Made by a program: the position numbers and the translations under genes. From positions 54,811,150 to 54,875,149 of the forward strand of contig OY855903.1 of the NCBI GenBank assembly GCA_963693305.1: DNA of 64,000 bases, read 5' to 3'. The notes beneath the pieces are model-generated. The model saw nothing but the letters and a program-made list of their open reading frames with translations, was not told the origin of the DNA and ran no database searches. Source of the stretch: Meandrina meandrites. Lineage: Eukaryota > Cnidaria > Anthozoa > Scleractinia > Meandrinidae. This document shows positions 48,201 to 58,171 of the stretch, in pieces; within the stretch, counting starts at the first letter, position 1, and each line of letters starts with the position of its first letter.

Positions 48201-48243
48201 CCCATCTTCTTGTAAATCTTCAACCGTTCAGTGCCTTAATTAA
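45237..48243 (+). CDS. Secreted PAN-pentraxin protein
   Basis: Four plus-strand exons, 45237-45554, 46356-46413, 46735-46948 and 47835-48243, join in frame to 332 residues. I chose the ATG at 45237 because it places a signal peptide (MMLRRLVSLKLLMTLLQ) where the duplicate exon has one; an upstream in-frame ATG at 45168 would only lengthen it. The first exon also holds the PAN-like region (FNCIQACHDEPRCISYNYER). The 58-bp second exon is a linker (NGKTCAVNDQNHS). Exons 3 and 4 form a pentraxin/LamG-type domain: YIQLWGMP, FTLCLWTKS, SANDGMWHHLCVCW, EQDKLGGGFDKDQSF, LSNVNLWDHVLP and GNVYKWSDF. The calcium-binding acidic and amide residues in the EQD...FDKDQSF region look intact. Pentraxins bind phosphocholine or glycans, often as pentamers; that role here is inferred. 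Intron 3 carries a MITE (47052-47252). Confidence 0.87.
47052..47252. mobile_element. MITE, 201 bp, in intron 3 of the pentraxin gene
   Basis: The ends AATAGACCTTTTTCGCTTGG (left) and its complement (right) continue pairing through GGGCG and ATTACAGACCA, for about 50 bp per arm. No coding content. Confidence 0.85.
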
Positions 48244-48388
48244 ACGTCAAGCGTGAACAGTATGCTAAATTTATGAAATGAAGAAAGGCAAAGTTTATAC
48301 GGCAGTGTATACGTAGTTCATGAAATATTAATTGATATATTAAGGCTTTTTTCTGCTTTGTGAAAGAAATCACTTTGATATCAACTAA

Positions 48389-48394
48389 AATAAA
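48389..48394 (+). terminator. Polyadenylation signal AATAAA
   Basis: Canonical hexamer about 145 bases after the pentraxin stop codon, same strand. Confidence 0.65.
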
Positions 48395-48987
48395 TACGTT
48401 TGCATTTGTTGCAGTTTGAGTGGTATTCTGAAAATGGGTACATGCTCTGTTTAGAAATAATTATGTGAGGCAGTCAGTCGGTCGGTAGTCCTGGGAGTTG
48501 GAAGGAAATTTAAAATTAATCGAAATATTAACAAAACAGAAATGAAATGTCCCCAACAATATCACCATTCAAAAAAAAAATGACCTAAGCGAGTCGTTTT
48601 GGTTTTCAGTGAAGTGTATAGATATGACAGGTCAACTTTCACACCCGTTGTCATACAAATTACCCGTGAAAAACATTACCTTTGAACATCTATAAAAGGA
48701 AGATTTAACCTTAAAACGTGGATAGAAATCAAACTACGGCTATAAATACCGATTTTTTTTCTAAGACACGCGGAAACAACTTGAAAAAGTTTAGTTAAAC
48801 TTTTCAAGTTGTAATCGATTTTTATTTCCATCGTAGCCATCTGCAGCTAAAGACGCTTGTTAACAGTTTCGATGCTCTAATATAGCAATTGTTAATTGGA
48901 ATATTATTTGGACTATTACTTTCTGTTTTCCTTCGAAACAAATATAAATTTTGGCCGTTCAAAAATCTGTTAAAATCTGTGACAAAG

Positions 48988-49655
48988 CCCTTTAAAGTGG
49001 CAGTCTCACCAAGATTTAGGGCTACTTGGAAATCCAATGAAAGTGATGGAACTAATTGGAAGTCTACTAATAGTAAATCATTCTCACTGTAAACAATAGC
49101 CCTGACGCGGGAGGCTAAGTTATGGGAGGATACCCGCGACTGCCAGGGCAAAAGGCGTGTAAAATGTAGGAAACAGCATCGACCGCCACCAGGGGAGGTG
49201 GGAGGGGCGAAACGTTTAACGTGACTTAACCGAACTCCGTTGAACTGACCACGAGGAGACAGAAATTGCGATATTTGAAGCGATGGCCGCAATGCATCAT
49301 GCTACTAGCACGCAGGTGCAGAACGCTGGAATTTGAAGAACTTATGCCTTTCCCGCGTGACGGGCTAATTATGTATGCAGTGAGAATAGTGGCCTTACCT
49401 TGCTAAAACGCACTGTACTTGTCACAAAAGTTGTTTAAAACTGGTTTGGCTACGGACGGGTAGGAAGGAAGTGGTTACATGGAGGAAAATCACTAAAAAA
49501 CCATTGATTATGGTTTGTTCACATCTAAGAGAGTGAATTTATGCCCTTTTGTCGTTTAAAGGTCATTTTGTCGATCAGTGAATGCACCATTTTAATTCTA
49601 GCATAGTTTACACAAAAACTTAGAAGATCTCTTGTGATACTGCCCTTTTAAGACG
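48988..49655. mobile_element. Possible MITE with CTTTAAAGTGGCAGT-type ends
   Basis: The left end CCTTTAAAGTGGCAGTCTCACC and the complement of the right end, CTTAAAAGGGCAGTATCAC, are similar but not identical. It is grouped with 23077-23447 and 26158-26496. Boundaries are approximate. Confidence 0.4.
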
Positions 49656-49749
49656 CTAGAATAAGCGAAGCAAATTAAAGTGGTCTTTGAGTGGTGTTTC
49701 ATGAGCTTACCTAGTAGACCCTAGTACACTATTGATTGAAAAAATCATG

Positions 49750-49856
49750 GTCAGACGGATCATGTGTACTTTAAGTACCGCCGACCGACACTATCGACCG
49801 ACATCGTCGGTCGGTAGCGTCGGTCGACGGTAATAAAATGCACATGATCCGGTCAG
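49750..49856. repeat. Hairpin element rich in CCGACCGAC
   Basis: The outer arms GATCATGTG and CACATGATC pair; inner arms TACCGCCGACCGACA and GTCGGTCGGTAGC pair. About 107 bp. Confidence 0.7.
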
Positions 49857-50093
49857 GCTCGCTAAACGCAGATCTTCTCTAATAAACGCCACGTAACGAC
49901 TATAGCAGCATGAATTAACGATAGGATGAGCCCGGCCTTTATTTCGGACCCGGCGTTTAATCGAGAAGGACGGGTATATGCATCTGAAGCCAATTGGAGG
50001 AAAGCGATCACGTGCTGTTTGATATTATATTTTATTATATGACTAGCTCCGTGAGCGGTCAAGATGAAGCGAATCTCGTGCTCTGATTGGCTA

Positions 50094-50131
50094 CCCGAGC
50101 GGTCAAGATGGAGCCATCTTGACCGCTCGGG
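50094..50131. repeat. Perfect palindrome, 18-bp arms
   Basis: CCCGAGCGGTCAAGATGG, two bases, then its exact complement. A half copy, GTGAGCGGTCAAGATGAAG, lies just upstream at about 50051-50069. The core CGGTCAAGATGG recurs in the hairpin at 51039-51191. Confidence 0.85.
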
Positions 50132-51038
50132 ATCGCCCGCTGTGTTCCTGCAAGCGAAACAACTTTTTAAACCGTCGCTAGTTGATAATAAAAAAGCTTT
50201 TCGTCGTAAATTTTCGCTATGAAACTATTTTCCGAAATAACACAAAGATTTCCTCTCTATTTCTAGCGAAAGGAAGGCCGACAACAAGGAAATAGGTCTT
50301 GAAGCTAATGAGAGCAAACAAATTAAATTACAAATGTTAAATAACGAGTTTCGTGAATTTTATTCGCCGCAAAAACCGGCTAATACAAAAATTAAAACGC
50401 AAAGCGACTTGAAGACATGGTATTAGCTTTGTTTGGCGGAATAGGGAGAGACTAAAGTCAGTGACATACCTGAAGAATAAAGTACTCTGCAAACTTGTCG
50501 TTTGTGTAACATCTTCAAAAATGGAAGAAAGCGGACGGCACGGCGAACCTAACATCTTTTCACCGAAGCCTCTAACGTTCACGTCGAGTAAGGGTTGGTC
50601 GAGCATGTAGAATGATGTAGAAAAGTTCAAGCTTTCCCCGTGAAGTGGTAAGTCCCAAACGCTTTCAACAGTCACAATTTCAATATTCAGCTCGTATGTC
50701 ACGGCAGGTTTGCACCACTAAAGCGCCAGAAGCGAGCAAATACTCTGCAAAACGTCCAATAATCAAAAGCTGGCGGCCGGATGGAATGGACAGTCTTCTT
50801 TCAAGGCTTCAACCTCAACGTTGTTTCGCAAATTTAAGCCATTTCAAAATCCTTTTTAGGGCTAAAGTGAGGTGAATTCGCTGTTGTCGCATCGTTTTAC
50901 TTCGTCTCGATTCATTCAAGAATTTGACAGTCAGTCATTAAACTTTTAAACCAATGAAATGATTTAGCGTGCGCCATTGATTGTGCATGCAACTGGCTTT
51001 CTTTTCAGTGCTCGAAAAAAGTCATATAATAAATCCTT

Positions 51039-51099
51039 TATTGACCAAGCTTGTTCGGTCAAGATGGCAGGATATTGGCCTCGTTCTTTTTTTTGCGTG

Positions 51100-51132
<33 letters not shown>

Positions 51133-51191
51133 CACGCAAAAAAAGAACTCGGCCAATATCCCGCCATCTTGACCTCACGCTTGGTCAATAA
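51039..51191. repeat. Foldback hairpin, about 150 bp
   Basis: Begins TATTGACCAAGC and ends with its complement. The arms include GGTCAAGATGGC and GATATTGGCC, and close on GGTCCATAAACACG and its complement. Confidence 0.85.
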
Positions 51192-51898
51192 CCCATATAT
51201 ATCTTAACATATATGCACAGCATGATTGCACATGCCTCTTTTTAGAAACATGCTTTTAACAGATGGAATAAACTAGTTTAGTTGACTCGTTTTTACCATA
51301 AATAGGTGTAATTATACCATAAAGAGGTGCAATTGACCACATTACCGAATATTTTTTTCACTTTAGAGTTCATTTTCCACTTTCTGGATTCTAGTACCAG
51401 TGCTGCGTGGCACAACATTCAGGAACATTGCATTCGCTAGTTGCGACACTCGCCTTTATAGACTTCCAGTCTATAAGTCGAGCACTGCGAACAACCTCAC
51501 TAAGCATCAACCATAGATAAAATAAAGGGATAACGACCGCAGCGATCGACTCTGTTGTTACTACCTTATTGTAGAAGATTGACACTCTTTCAAATTGATT
51601 TGCTTTCGAGGAAGGTTAGAGGAAAATAGGGAAAACACCACCCAATTGACTGCACCCAACGCGAGGCAAACTTTGAAACCTCAGACAAGAAAGGAAAAAT
51701 CTCAGAGGCAAAAGGGGAGAAAAAAACAAACAAGAAAAGACAGTTACGTATGAAATAAGGGTTAACCATGTTCCGTTACTGATTGCGAAAACAAAACAAC
51801 GGCCGCCTCGTTTCCCCTCTGTTAGTTTATTTAGACTGTACTATTACAGAATTTTTTGTCACCTACAAGCTTTCAACACGCTTTAAAGCGTGGAGACA

Positions 51899-53727
51899 CT
51901 AAGGTTTACAAGGAGATGGGATCATAACTCTTGCTTTTCCCTCGCAGCCATGAATGAAATCAGACCACTTGTATACGTTGCCCTCCCCTGACAGACAACA
52001 TTTTGACATGTGCTCAATCTGAGCAATTGGAAGCACATGATCCCAGACATTGACGTTTGCCAACATCCCGTGGAATGATTGGGTGGTGTCAAAGCTACCT
52101 CCGAGAGAATCTTGCTCCTGACCCAGTGTTAAACATCCTCCTGACTTGATCACGTGACCAGCCTGCAGACCGGTCCCTTCTGCACCCTTGACGCCATCTT
52201 AATAAAATTTCCATGAGCCTGCACTGTTTTCCCACGTGGTACATACGTGGTGCCACTTGCCATCATTTGCTGATAATGACGTCACGCTGTAATGAAATAT
52301 GAATAAAAAAACTTGCAGTGAGTGCAAGTACTGAGCATAGGAAATCGCATAACAATGTGGAAAAAATATAAAATATAACAAACAAGAGGTAACGAGTAAG
52401 CAACATTCTAGTCAGGCCAGTGAACAACTCAAGACAAACAGGGTCCGTTTTGAAGTATTTCCCCTTTAATTTTTATGACGATTTTCAAAACGGAGCTTTT
52501 TATTGATTGAGTTGCTTTGACAGCGACAATCTGCACGTGAGTATATGTGAACCATCTATTAATTAAAGCACTATTGGATAGAAATCGAAATAGCGCTCTA
52601 TAAATAAAATGTTACATTATCGATTGTAGTAATTGTAATAGGTCGTATGGCGATTACTCTTTTATGACATGCCACAAACGCCACGGTATTTTTTTTTTTT
52701 ACATCTTTCGTGGTTTTCTGTTAAAATACAGTAAGCTGTGCCATGAAAGGTTTGCCCTTCAACTAAACATCGCTCGAAATGAGACAGAAAATGCTAAACG
52801 GCATATTTAAATAAAGAAACGATAGGCTATAATTAATGTAAAGGTAAAAACAAAAATCATTCTCAAGTTAACGATAACTCTCGGATCGGATATATTGGAA
52901 TCTCTAATCTAATTACAACGGAAAAGATGCTAACAAAATGTATTAAAACAACAGATGCATTTTAAAGTAAAATGAAGTACCTTATTATAGGAAATTAACG
53001 CTCTTGTTAATTAAGATATTGGAAATTAACGCGAAGTGAAGTAAAAATTACTTTTCAATAAAGAAAATTAACACGAAGGAATTAACGCGACCACACAAAG
53101 AAACGGAACTTGCAGAGACAGAAGAAACAAATTTATTGTAACATACTGTTAACAACTTAACAAAATCTAAAACCCAAACAAATGTCGCTACTTCAAGTGT
53201 TCTTTTCAGCGTCAACGATACCGGTGGATCTCCACCCTGGTAAAGCAATGCTAAAAAAAATCCAAATTAGCGCTCCACTTAATTTACACTGAATTTATGG
53301 CGCGGAAATTAACGTTCCACTAAGTTACGGGCGCGGAAATTAACACGCACAAAAATTAACACGACTTAAATTAACACGAATTTCCCAAATTCGCGTTAAT
53401 TTCATGAAGCATTAATTTCCTATAATAAGAAATATTGGAATATCTTATCTATTTACGACAGAAAAGAATTTAACAAAATTATAGATACAACAAAGGCGTT
53501 AACTTACACGCTCTGCGCATTGACAACTAAGTGTAGTTGGGCGACGTCGTGGATCTGCAATTCATTGTCTTTGTTGACGCCAGAAACAGCGTAACTGAAA
53601 GGGGTTCGATGTAATGATTGGTCTGTTGACTGAATCCACATACAAACAGTGAACTCAGTTAAGCTGGGCATACCCCAGATGTTGACATAATCAGTAACCC
53701 CAGGTTGTGGAAAATGAAGGGCGTAGT
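51899..53727 (-). pseudogene. Pentraxin domain pseudogene, two exons
   Basis: Minus-strand exons 53727-53508 and 52286-51899 match exons 3 and 4 of the pentraxin gene at 45237 in sequence, intron position and phase. Recognisable motifs are DYALHFPQPG, YVNIWGMP, FTVCMW, SANDGKWHHVCTTW, LGQEQDSLGGSFDTTQSF, NVNVWDHVLP and GNVYKWSDF. A TAA at 52199-52201 replaces the lysine codon expected in FYKDG, cutting the domain in the middle. The remainder, including the calcium-site residues, is well kept, so the loss is recent or the base is an error or an allele. No signal peptide or PAN exon was found upstream (above 53727). It points the opposite way to the intact gene. Confidence 0.82.
52981..53429. 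mobile_element. MITE with clustered ATTAAC motifs
   Basis: The left end CTTATTATAGGAAATTAA is the exact complement of the right end TTAATTTCCTATAATAAG. Within about 120 bp of each end there are about four copies of ATTAAC(G/A)C(G), plus two inverted copies at the right. It lies in the intron of the pentraxin pseudogene. Such subterminal clusters are commonly transposase-binding sites in other families; that is an inference here. Confidence 0.85.
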
Positions 53728-53762
53728 CTATAGAAATAATAAAGAAAAGAATTTCTTGACGA

Positions 53763-53765
53763 CAA

Positions 53766-53801
<36 letters not shown>

Positions 53802-53823
53802 TAAAAGAAGAAGAAGAAGAAGA
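53763..53823 (+). repeat. (CAA)n and (AAG)n microsatellites
   Basis: A CAA run with interspersed ATC, then an AAG run from about 53805. It lies just upstream of the pentraxin pseudogene's first visible exon. Confidence 0.9.
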
Positions 53824-53969
53824 ATGATAGTTATAAAATAATAATAATAAGAACGATAATATAATAATGTACATAACATTCGCTTTGGATAAAAATAACT
53901 ATTTACAAGGCAAAAAGATTTATTAAAGAAATTCACTAAATAGCTTATAGTCAACAGCTTTTGAACGAT

Positions 53970-54933
53970 TCATATATTAGCGGAGCTCTCCAGTGGCCCG
54001 AAGGGCCGCAGAGCGGAGCCCCATAACTACCGTGCGAGGATAGAAATTGAGAAAACCATGCGTTTGAGTTTTCATGGTCATCGTGGCTAGCGGCATGGCT
54101 CGCGGGCGCGTGCGCCTAGCGACGACGACGACGACGACGACGTTGCCCAAAATGGCGGCCATACTCCAGAAAAAGCTTGGCCTAGGCATCTTAGGTGTTT
54201 GATATTGACCATCCACTTTTCGTTAAAAGTTACCTATCATAGAGGTTTGTAGGACACTGCACATTTTTAAAATCATGTTGAAAATCGACTAGGGAAATTT
54301 CATTTCGCCTACACGAATCGATTGCGTGAAAAGGCGACAAAACCTTTGCTCAACCGCGGGAATGAAAACTTCTGAAGAAAGTGAGCAGGAGAAAATATTT
54401 CTTCGTTATTATTTTTCACCCCATCACTTCAGAGATTTTTTCTTGCATCAAAAATGATCTGGACATTTCACATCAACTTAAACGAAGCCATTGCATGAAA
54501 GGCGCCAAAATCTTTGCCACGCTGTTCACGTTTAAAGCTGAATGAAACACGCGAAGAAAGCTGCTGAAGAACATAGATCAGTCTTCGTGGATATTTCTCG
54601 CTCTATTTACCCATCTACATCATGGAAACTTATTCCAAATCATTAAGGACAACCTTGTAACGGGAAGAACCGAAGTAATTGCGGACTTGAACATGATATA
54701 TCGGACTACAAGTCAAAAGAGCGATGTCTACGGTTCGGCCTGCGGCTGAGCAAGCCTGAAAATCACTGAATTGAACTCACAGCCGATCAAGTTCACTGAA
54801 GTGAAGGATAAAAGACTGTTAAAGGCTACACCGATGGAAAGAGAGAAATTGATCTTCATTGATAATTCATATAATGTATATGCCGGTGGTGTTGGAGAAA
54901 GCTTTACGAAATTGCCGTGTTTGTCTAAAAGTA
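53970..54933. repeat. Probable transposon-derived segment
   Basis: Starts near AGCGGAGCTCTCCA and holds a (CGA)n run (54119-54143), AAAATGGCGGCC, and two similar blocks (CACACGAA.../GCATGAAAGGCGCC) at about 54310-54540. An inverted AGCTCCGCT lies at about 55909-55918. I have a sense of having seen this sequence repeated in coral genomes, but cannot confirm it here. No gene call is made. Confidence 0.3.
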
Positions 54934-55221
54934 AAGTCTGTATACGAGCCTAGTGGCCCATCAGGCTGGAGCTTATCCCGGTTTCCGTAGTATGAAGCGA
55001 CTAGGAGTATTGCTACTCCTCCCTGGGCGGGATGCTAGTCCATCGCAGGGTTACCCCCAGCAGTAAATTCGCCGGTACCCATTTATACACCTGGTTGGAG
55101 AGAGGCACTATGAGAGTAAAGTATCTTGCCCAAGAACACAACGCAGTGCCCCGGCCAGGGCTCGAACCCGGACCGCCCAATCCGGAGTTCAGCGCACTAA
55201 CCATTAGGCCACCGCGCCTCC
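54934..55221 (-). repeat. tRNA-derived SINE, copy D (best preserved)
   Basis: On the minus strand: the head GGAGGCGCGGTGGCCTAATG, a box B GGGTTCGAGCCC, then the body with GTATAAATGGGTACCGGCG and CTGCGATGGACTAGCATCCC. The 3' part ends ATGGGCCACTAGGCTCGTAT. Both polymerase III boxes look intact. Confidence 0.88.
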
Positions 55222-55294
55222 TCATTCTAAGTTAGCGTGCATTACTTCCCAAATTACAAACTGCCACAATTCTTACGCAAAAGCTGCTCTAAAA

Positions 55295-55370
55295 TGGCCG
55301 TTTTTATACTAGAGACGCGTTACCCGTCTGGACGAGCTTCGGCAAAAATTTTGTAATTCGTCCGGTTATC

Positions 55371-55401
<31 letters not shown>

Positions 55402-55481
55402 GTTACCCGTCCAGATGAGCTACTTTTCGAAATCCGTCGTTCAAGACGCGTTTCGAAAAGTAGCTCGTCTAGACGGGTAAC

Positions 55482-55512
<31 letters not shown>

Positions 55513-55588
55513 GATAACCGGACGAATTACAAAATGTTTGCCGAAGCTCGTCCAGACGGGTAACGCGTCTCTAGTATAAAAACGGCCA
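55295..55588. mobile_element. 294-bp near-perfect hairpin element
   Basis: The left arm begins TGGCCGTTTTTATACTAGAG and the right arm ends with its complement. Pairing continues almost without a break to a short centre near 55440. Each arm contains GACGCGTTACCCGTC twice (GACGGGTAACGCGTC in the other arm), so the arms are themselves partly repetitive. No coding content. Confidence 0.92.
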
Positions 55589-57745
55589 ATGACTTTGCAT
55601 TGAAAAACTCATAGAGGTCCTGGAGGTGTATTAATTAGTGTACAGAAAACGTTATAAAAAGTTTAACTAAGATTTGTTTTGCGCTGACGTGCGTACGTGA
55701 GGAACCCAATAAAATGCACTCCTCAAATTCAATTTCAGAACCTGTCAGTAACAGGCTGTCACAGGAAAGAAAATTCAGACGGGACCACGAAATATATTGA
55801 CGTCGCTTTCGTCAACAAAAGCGATTAAAATTTATTTCTGGACCACTGTATAATCTAAGAAATAATTATAGTGTGGCTATCTATTTAGTAATAAAATTAA
55901 TAAATGGGAGCTCCGCTTTTTAGGCCTGCCTAAATCTATATATTATCCTTTTTAAAGGGTGTGAGAAAGTTTTCATCTAGCGCCCGTATTGTAGCAGAAA
56001 CGAATGTGCTAGCAGAAATTTTATTTCGAAATTGACCAGATTCACAAATTTCAAATACATTTTCATAATCCTTTGGCAAACGAGACAAATTAAAGCCATA
56101 AAGAACAATTAAGACAAAAACGTCCACAGATCGAACGTCGTTTAGAAAGGAGCACCTTCTCGTGGTGTTTATTAAATTGGTGAAATCATGAGAAATCTGG
56201 AAGTGCGAGTTTTTGAAGACCGTTGAACACTCAAATCTTTCTGATGACTGTAAACCTGCCCGATATTTACGTGAAAATCCATCTCATTCCTTCAATGGGC
56301 CAGCACAATTTTTTCGCAAAAGCAGGATTGCTAATGATCCAATCTAGTTTGAACTTTGGCGTGTTAGCAAGTTAATTACGTGTGAATAATTTGCTTCTAA
56401 CTTAGATTCATTCTGCTAAATTACAAAGCCACTATGTATATATATAAGATTCTCAGTCTTGTCTTGAATCTAAGAAACCAACCAATTCCGACTATTTGAA
56501 ATTGAAAATGTACGTAGACAGTTCAAGGGTTTTATACCTAACAAATAATATGCGTTTAACTGTACAGTAGGATATATAGCCAACTTGTCATTTGTGTTCT
56601 TTTTATTTTCAGTCCAGCATTTTCGTTTCACTTGTGAGCGATACATTTAGTTTCGCTATAGCAACAAACAAAGCACCTGTGAGCGAGGAGCTCTTGACGC
56701 TTGCAGTGATAAGACCAAAGGTAACATACACAAATATGGCTAGCATTCTTTAGTTCATTTAGCCTTGCAATAAAAAAGACAACAATTAACAACACGGCAT
56801 CGGAGAAAACTATCTGTAAATACAGTTATATATACTGGTATATATTATATACATCCACATTTGCGTAAGAAGACTTACTGCACCAGAGTTTCAAATTCCC
56901 CTGTATCTCTTTTGCGACAAGCTTAAGTTTCGTTACGCTTCAGGTCGGCTTACTGCGAAGAATACGATGAGACCTTTGGTGTTGTGTCGTTTAATGAGCT
57001 TAATTATGCACTTGTACAGACTTGCTGACGCCGACAGAGCTTGTAAAGGTCTGTAAACAGCGCATGCTAGTGGCATTTTTCTGTGAGCGGTCAAGTTCCT
57101 CATTATTATTTACTCAATGAAAATTTTTTTCGAGCTAAAGACACTAAAAAATTGTCACTTAAAGGATGATATTTGTAAAATTTTAACTCTCACTAAAGAG
57201 TTAAAAGGCCTACAACCACACCTGGACTGTTCAGCTCAAGGCTAACGTTGTGCACCTACTTTGAGATCACAATTTTAAATAAAAGACGACAAAGGCGGCG
57301 AGGTGGGGAGTGGCTAAACAGATTTGCTACTTAAGAAATAGATACGCCTTTGAAAATACTAAAAGCTTTTTTCATGTTTCTACGCAGCTGTCGACACTGC
57401 AGTGACTGCATCATGTTTTCACAGCTTTTCGTGTTCTCCAAAACTTCCATTTACGTGAGCATAACTTTATGGAAACACTGAAAGCGTCGTATTCTCTTCA
57501 ATTGAACAATGATGTGTTCAATGTTTCTCCAAAGGCCGAAATGTGTTATCTCAGCTTGGTGTGGTCATGCTTTCTTCAAATGATAAAACAGTTAACGCAA
57601 GAACTTGAAACGTGTGTAGGATCATGAAATGTTGAGGAAGGTATAATGTTAGCATTTATTTGTCTTGCAAAGCAACCTTGTAGTTCAAACATGTTTAAAT
57701 AGCTCTTTAATTTAATGGTTTTAGAAATTAGCTGTTTTGTTAAAG
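55589..57745. other. Intergenic, no supported gene
   Basis: AT-rich. A possible but unproven exon at about 56613-56720 (flanked by TTTTCAG and AAAG/GTAACA) has no recognisable domain. Nothing else is supported. Confidence 0.35.
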
Positions 57746-58171
57746 GAGGGGGACATTGGGGGTTGCTGAACACCGCATTACCGCAAAAAAATTCGACAAA
57801 TACCGCAAAAAAAATCGGAAAATACCGCAATTTTATAGTAAGCCTGTAGGGGGGCTAAAAGGAGCGGTGGGACCGTGGAAACAATGGCACGGCCTTAAAC
57901 GGGTTGTTAAAACAGTCAAATTGTAGATTAAAATGTGTGACAATATAAGGCTGTTGCAGGGTGCTTCCGAAACGACCGGAAACGGCTATAAATTGTCAGA
58001 AAAAAGTGAAGGATACGTTTTTGTACCGAAAATCGTCGACCAAAACGTAAAGAAAACGCATCCCGCAGGTTTGGAGAGTACCGCAATACCGCAATTCAAG
58101 ATTAAAATTACCGAAATACCGCATGAAAAATTGGCCAATACCGCAATACCGCAAACCCCAATGTCCCCCTC
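57746..58171. mobile_element. MITE with repeated TACCGCA motif
   Basis: The left end GAGGGGGACATTGGGG is the exact complement of the right end. TACCGCA occurs three times near the left end and five times near the right end, all on the plus strand. TAAAG stands next to both ends (57741-57745; 58173-58177 after one extra base), a possible target duplication. No transposase. Confidence 0.85.

Larger units (their letters stand above)
48395..51898. other. Intergenic; palindromes and hairpin elements
   Basis: No gene was recognised. Contains palindrome AACTTGAAAAAGTTTAG/TTAAACTTTTCAAGTT (48779-48811), a loose inverted-end element (48988-49655), a hairpin at 49750-49856, a perfect 18-bp-arm palindrome at 50094-50131 and a hairpin at 51039-51191. 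Confidence 0.5.

Noticed and set aside
54950..55221. Functional tRNA gene at the SINE head
   Set aside because: The polymerase III boxes are present, but the cloverleaf is not complete and the sequence continues into the shared SINE body.
56613..56720. Possible plus-strand exon between TTTTCAG and AAAG/GTAACA
   Set aside because: An open frame of 36 codons with splice-like edges is not enough; there is no domain and no partner exon.
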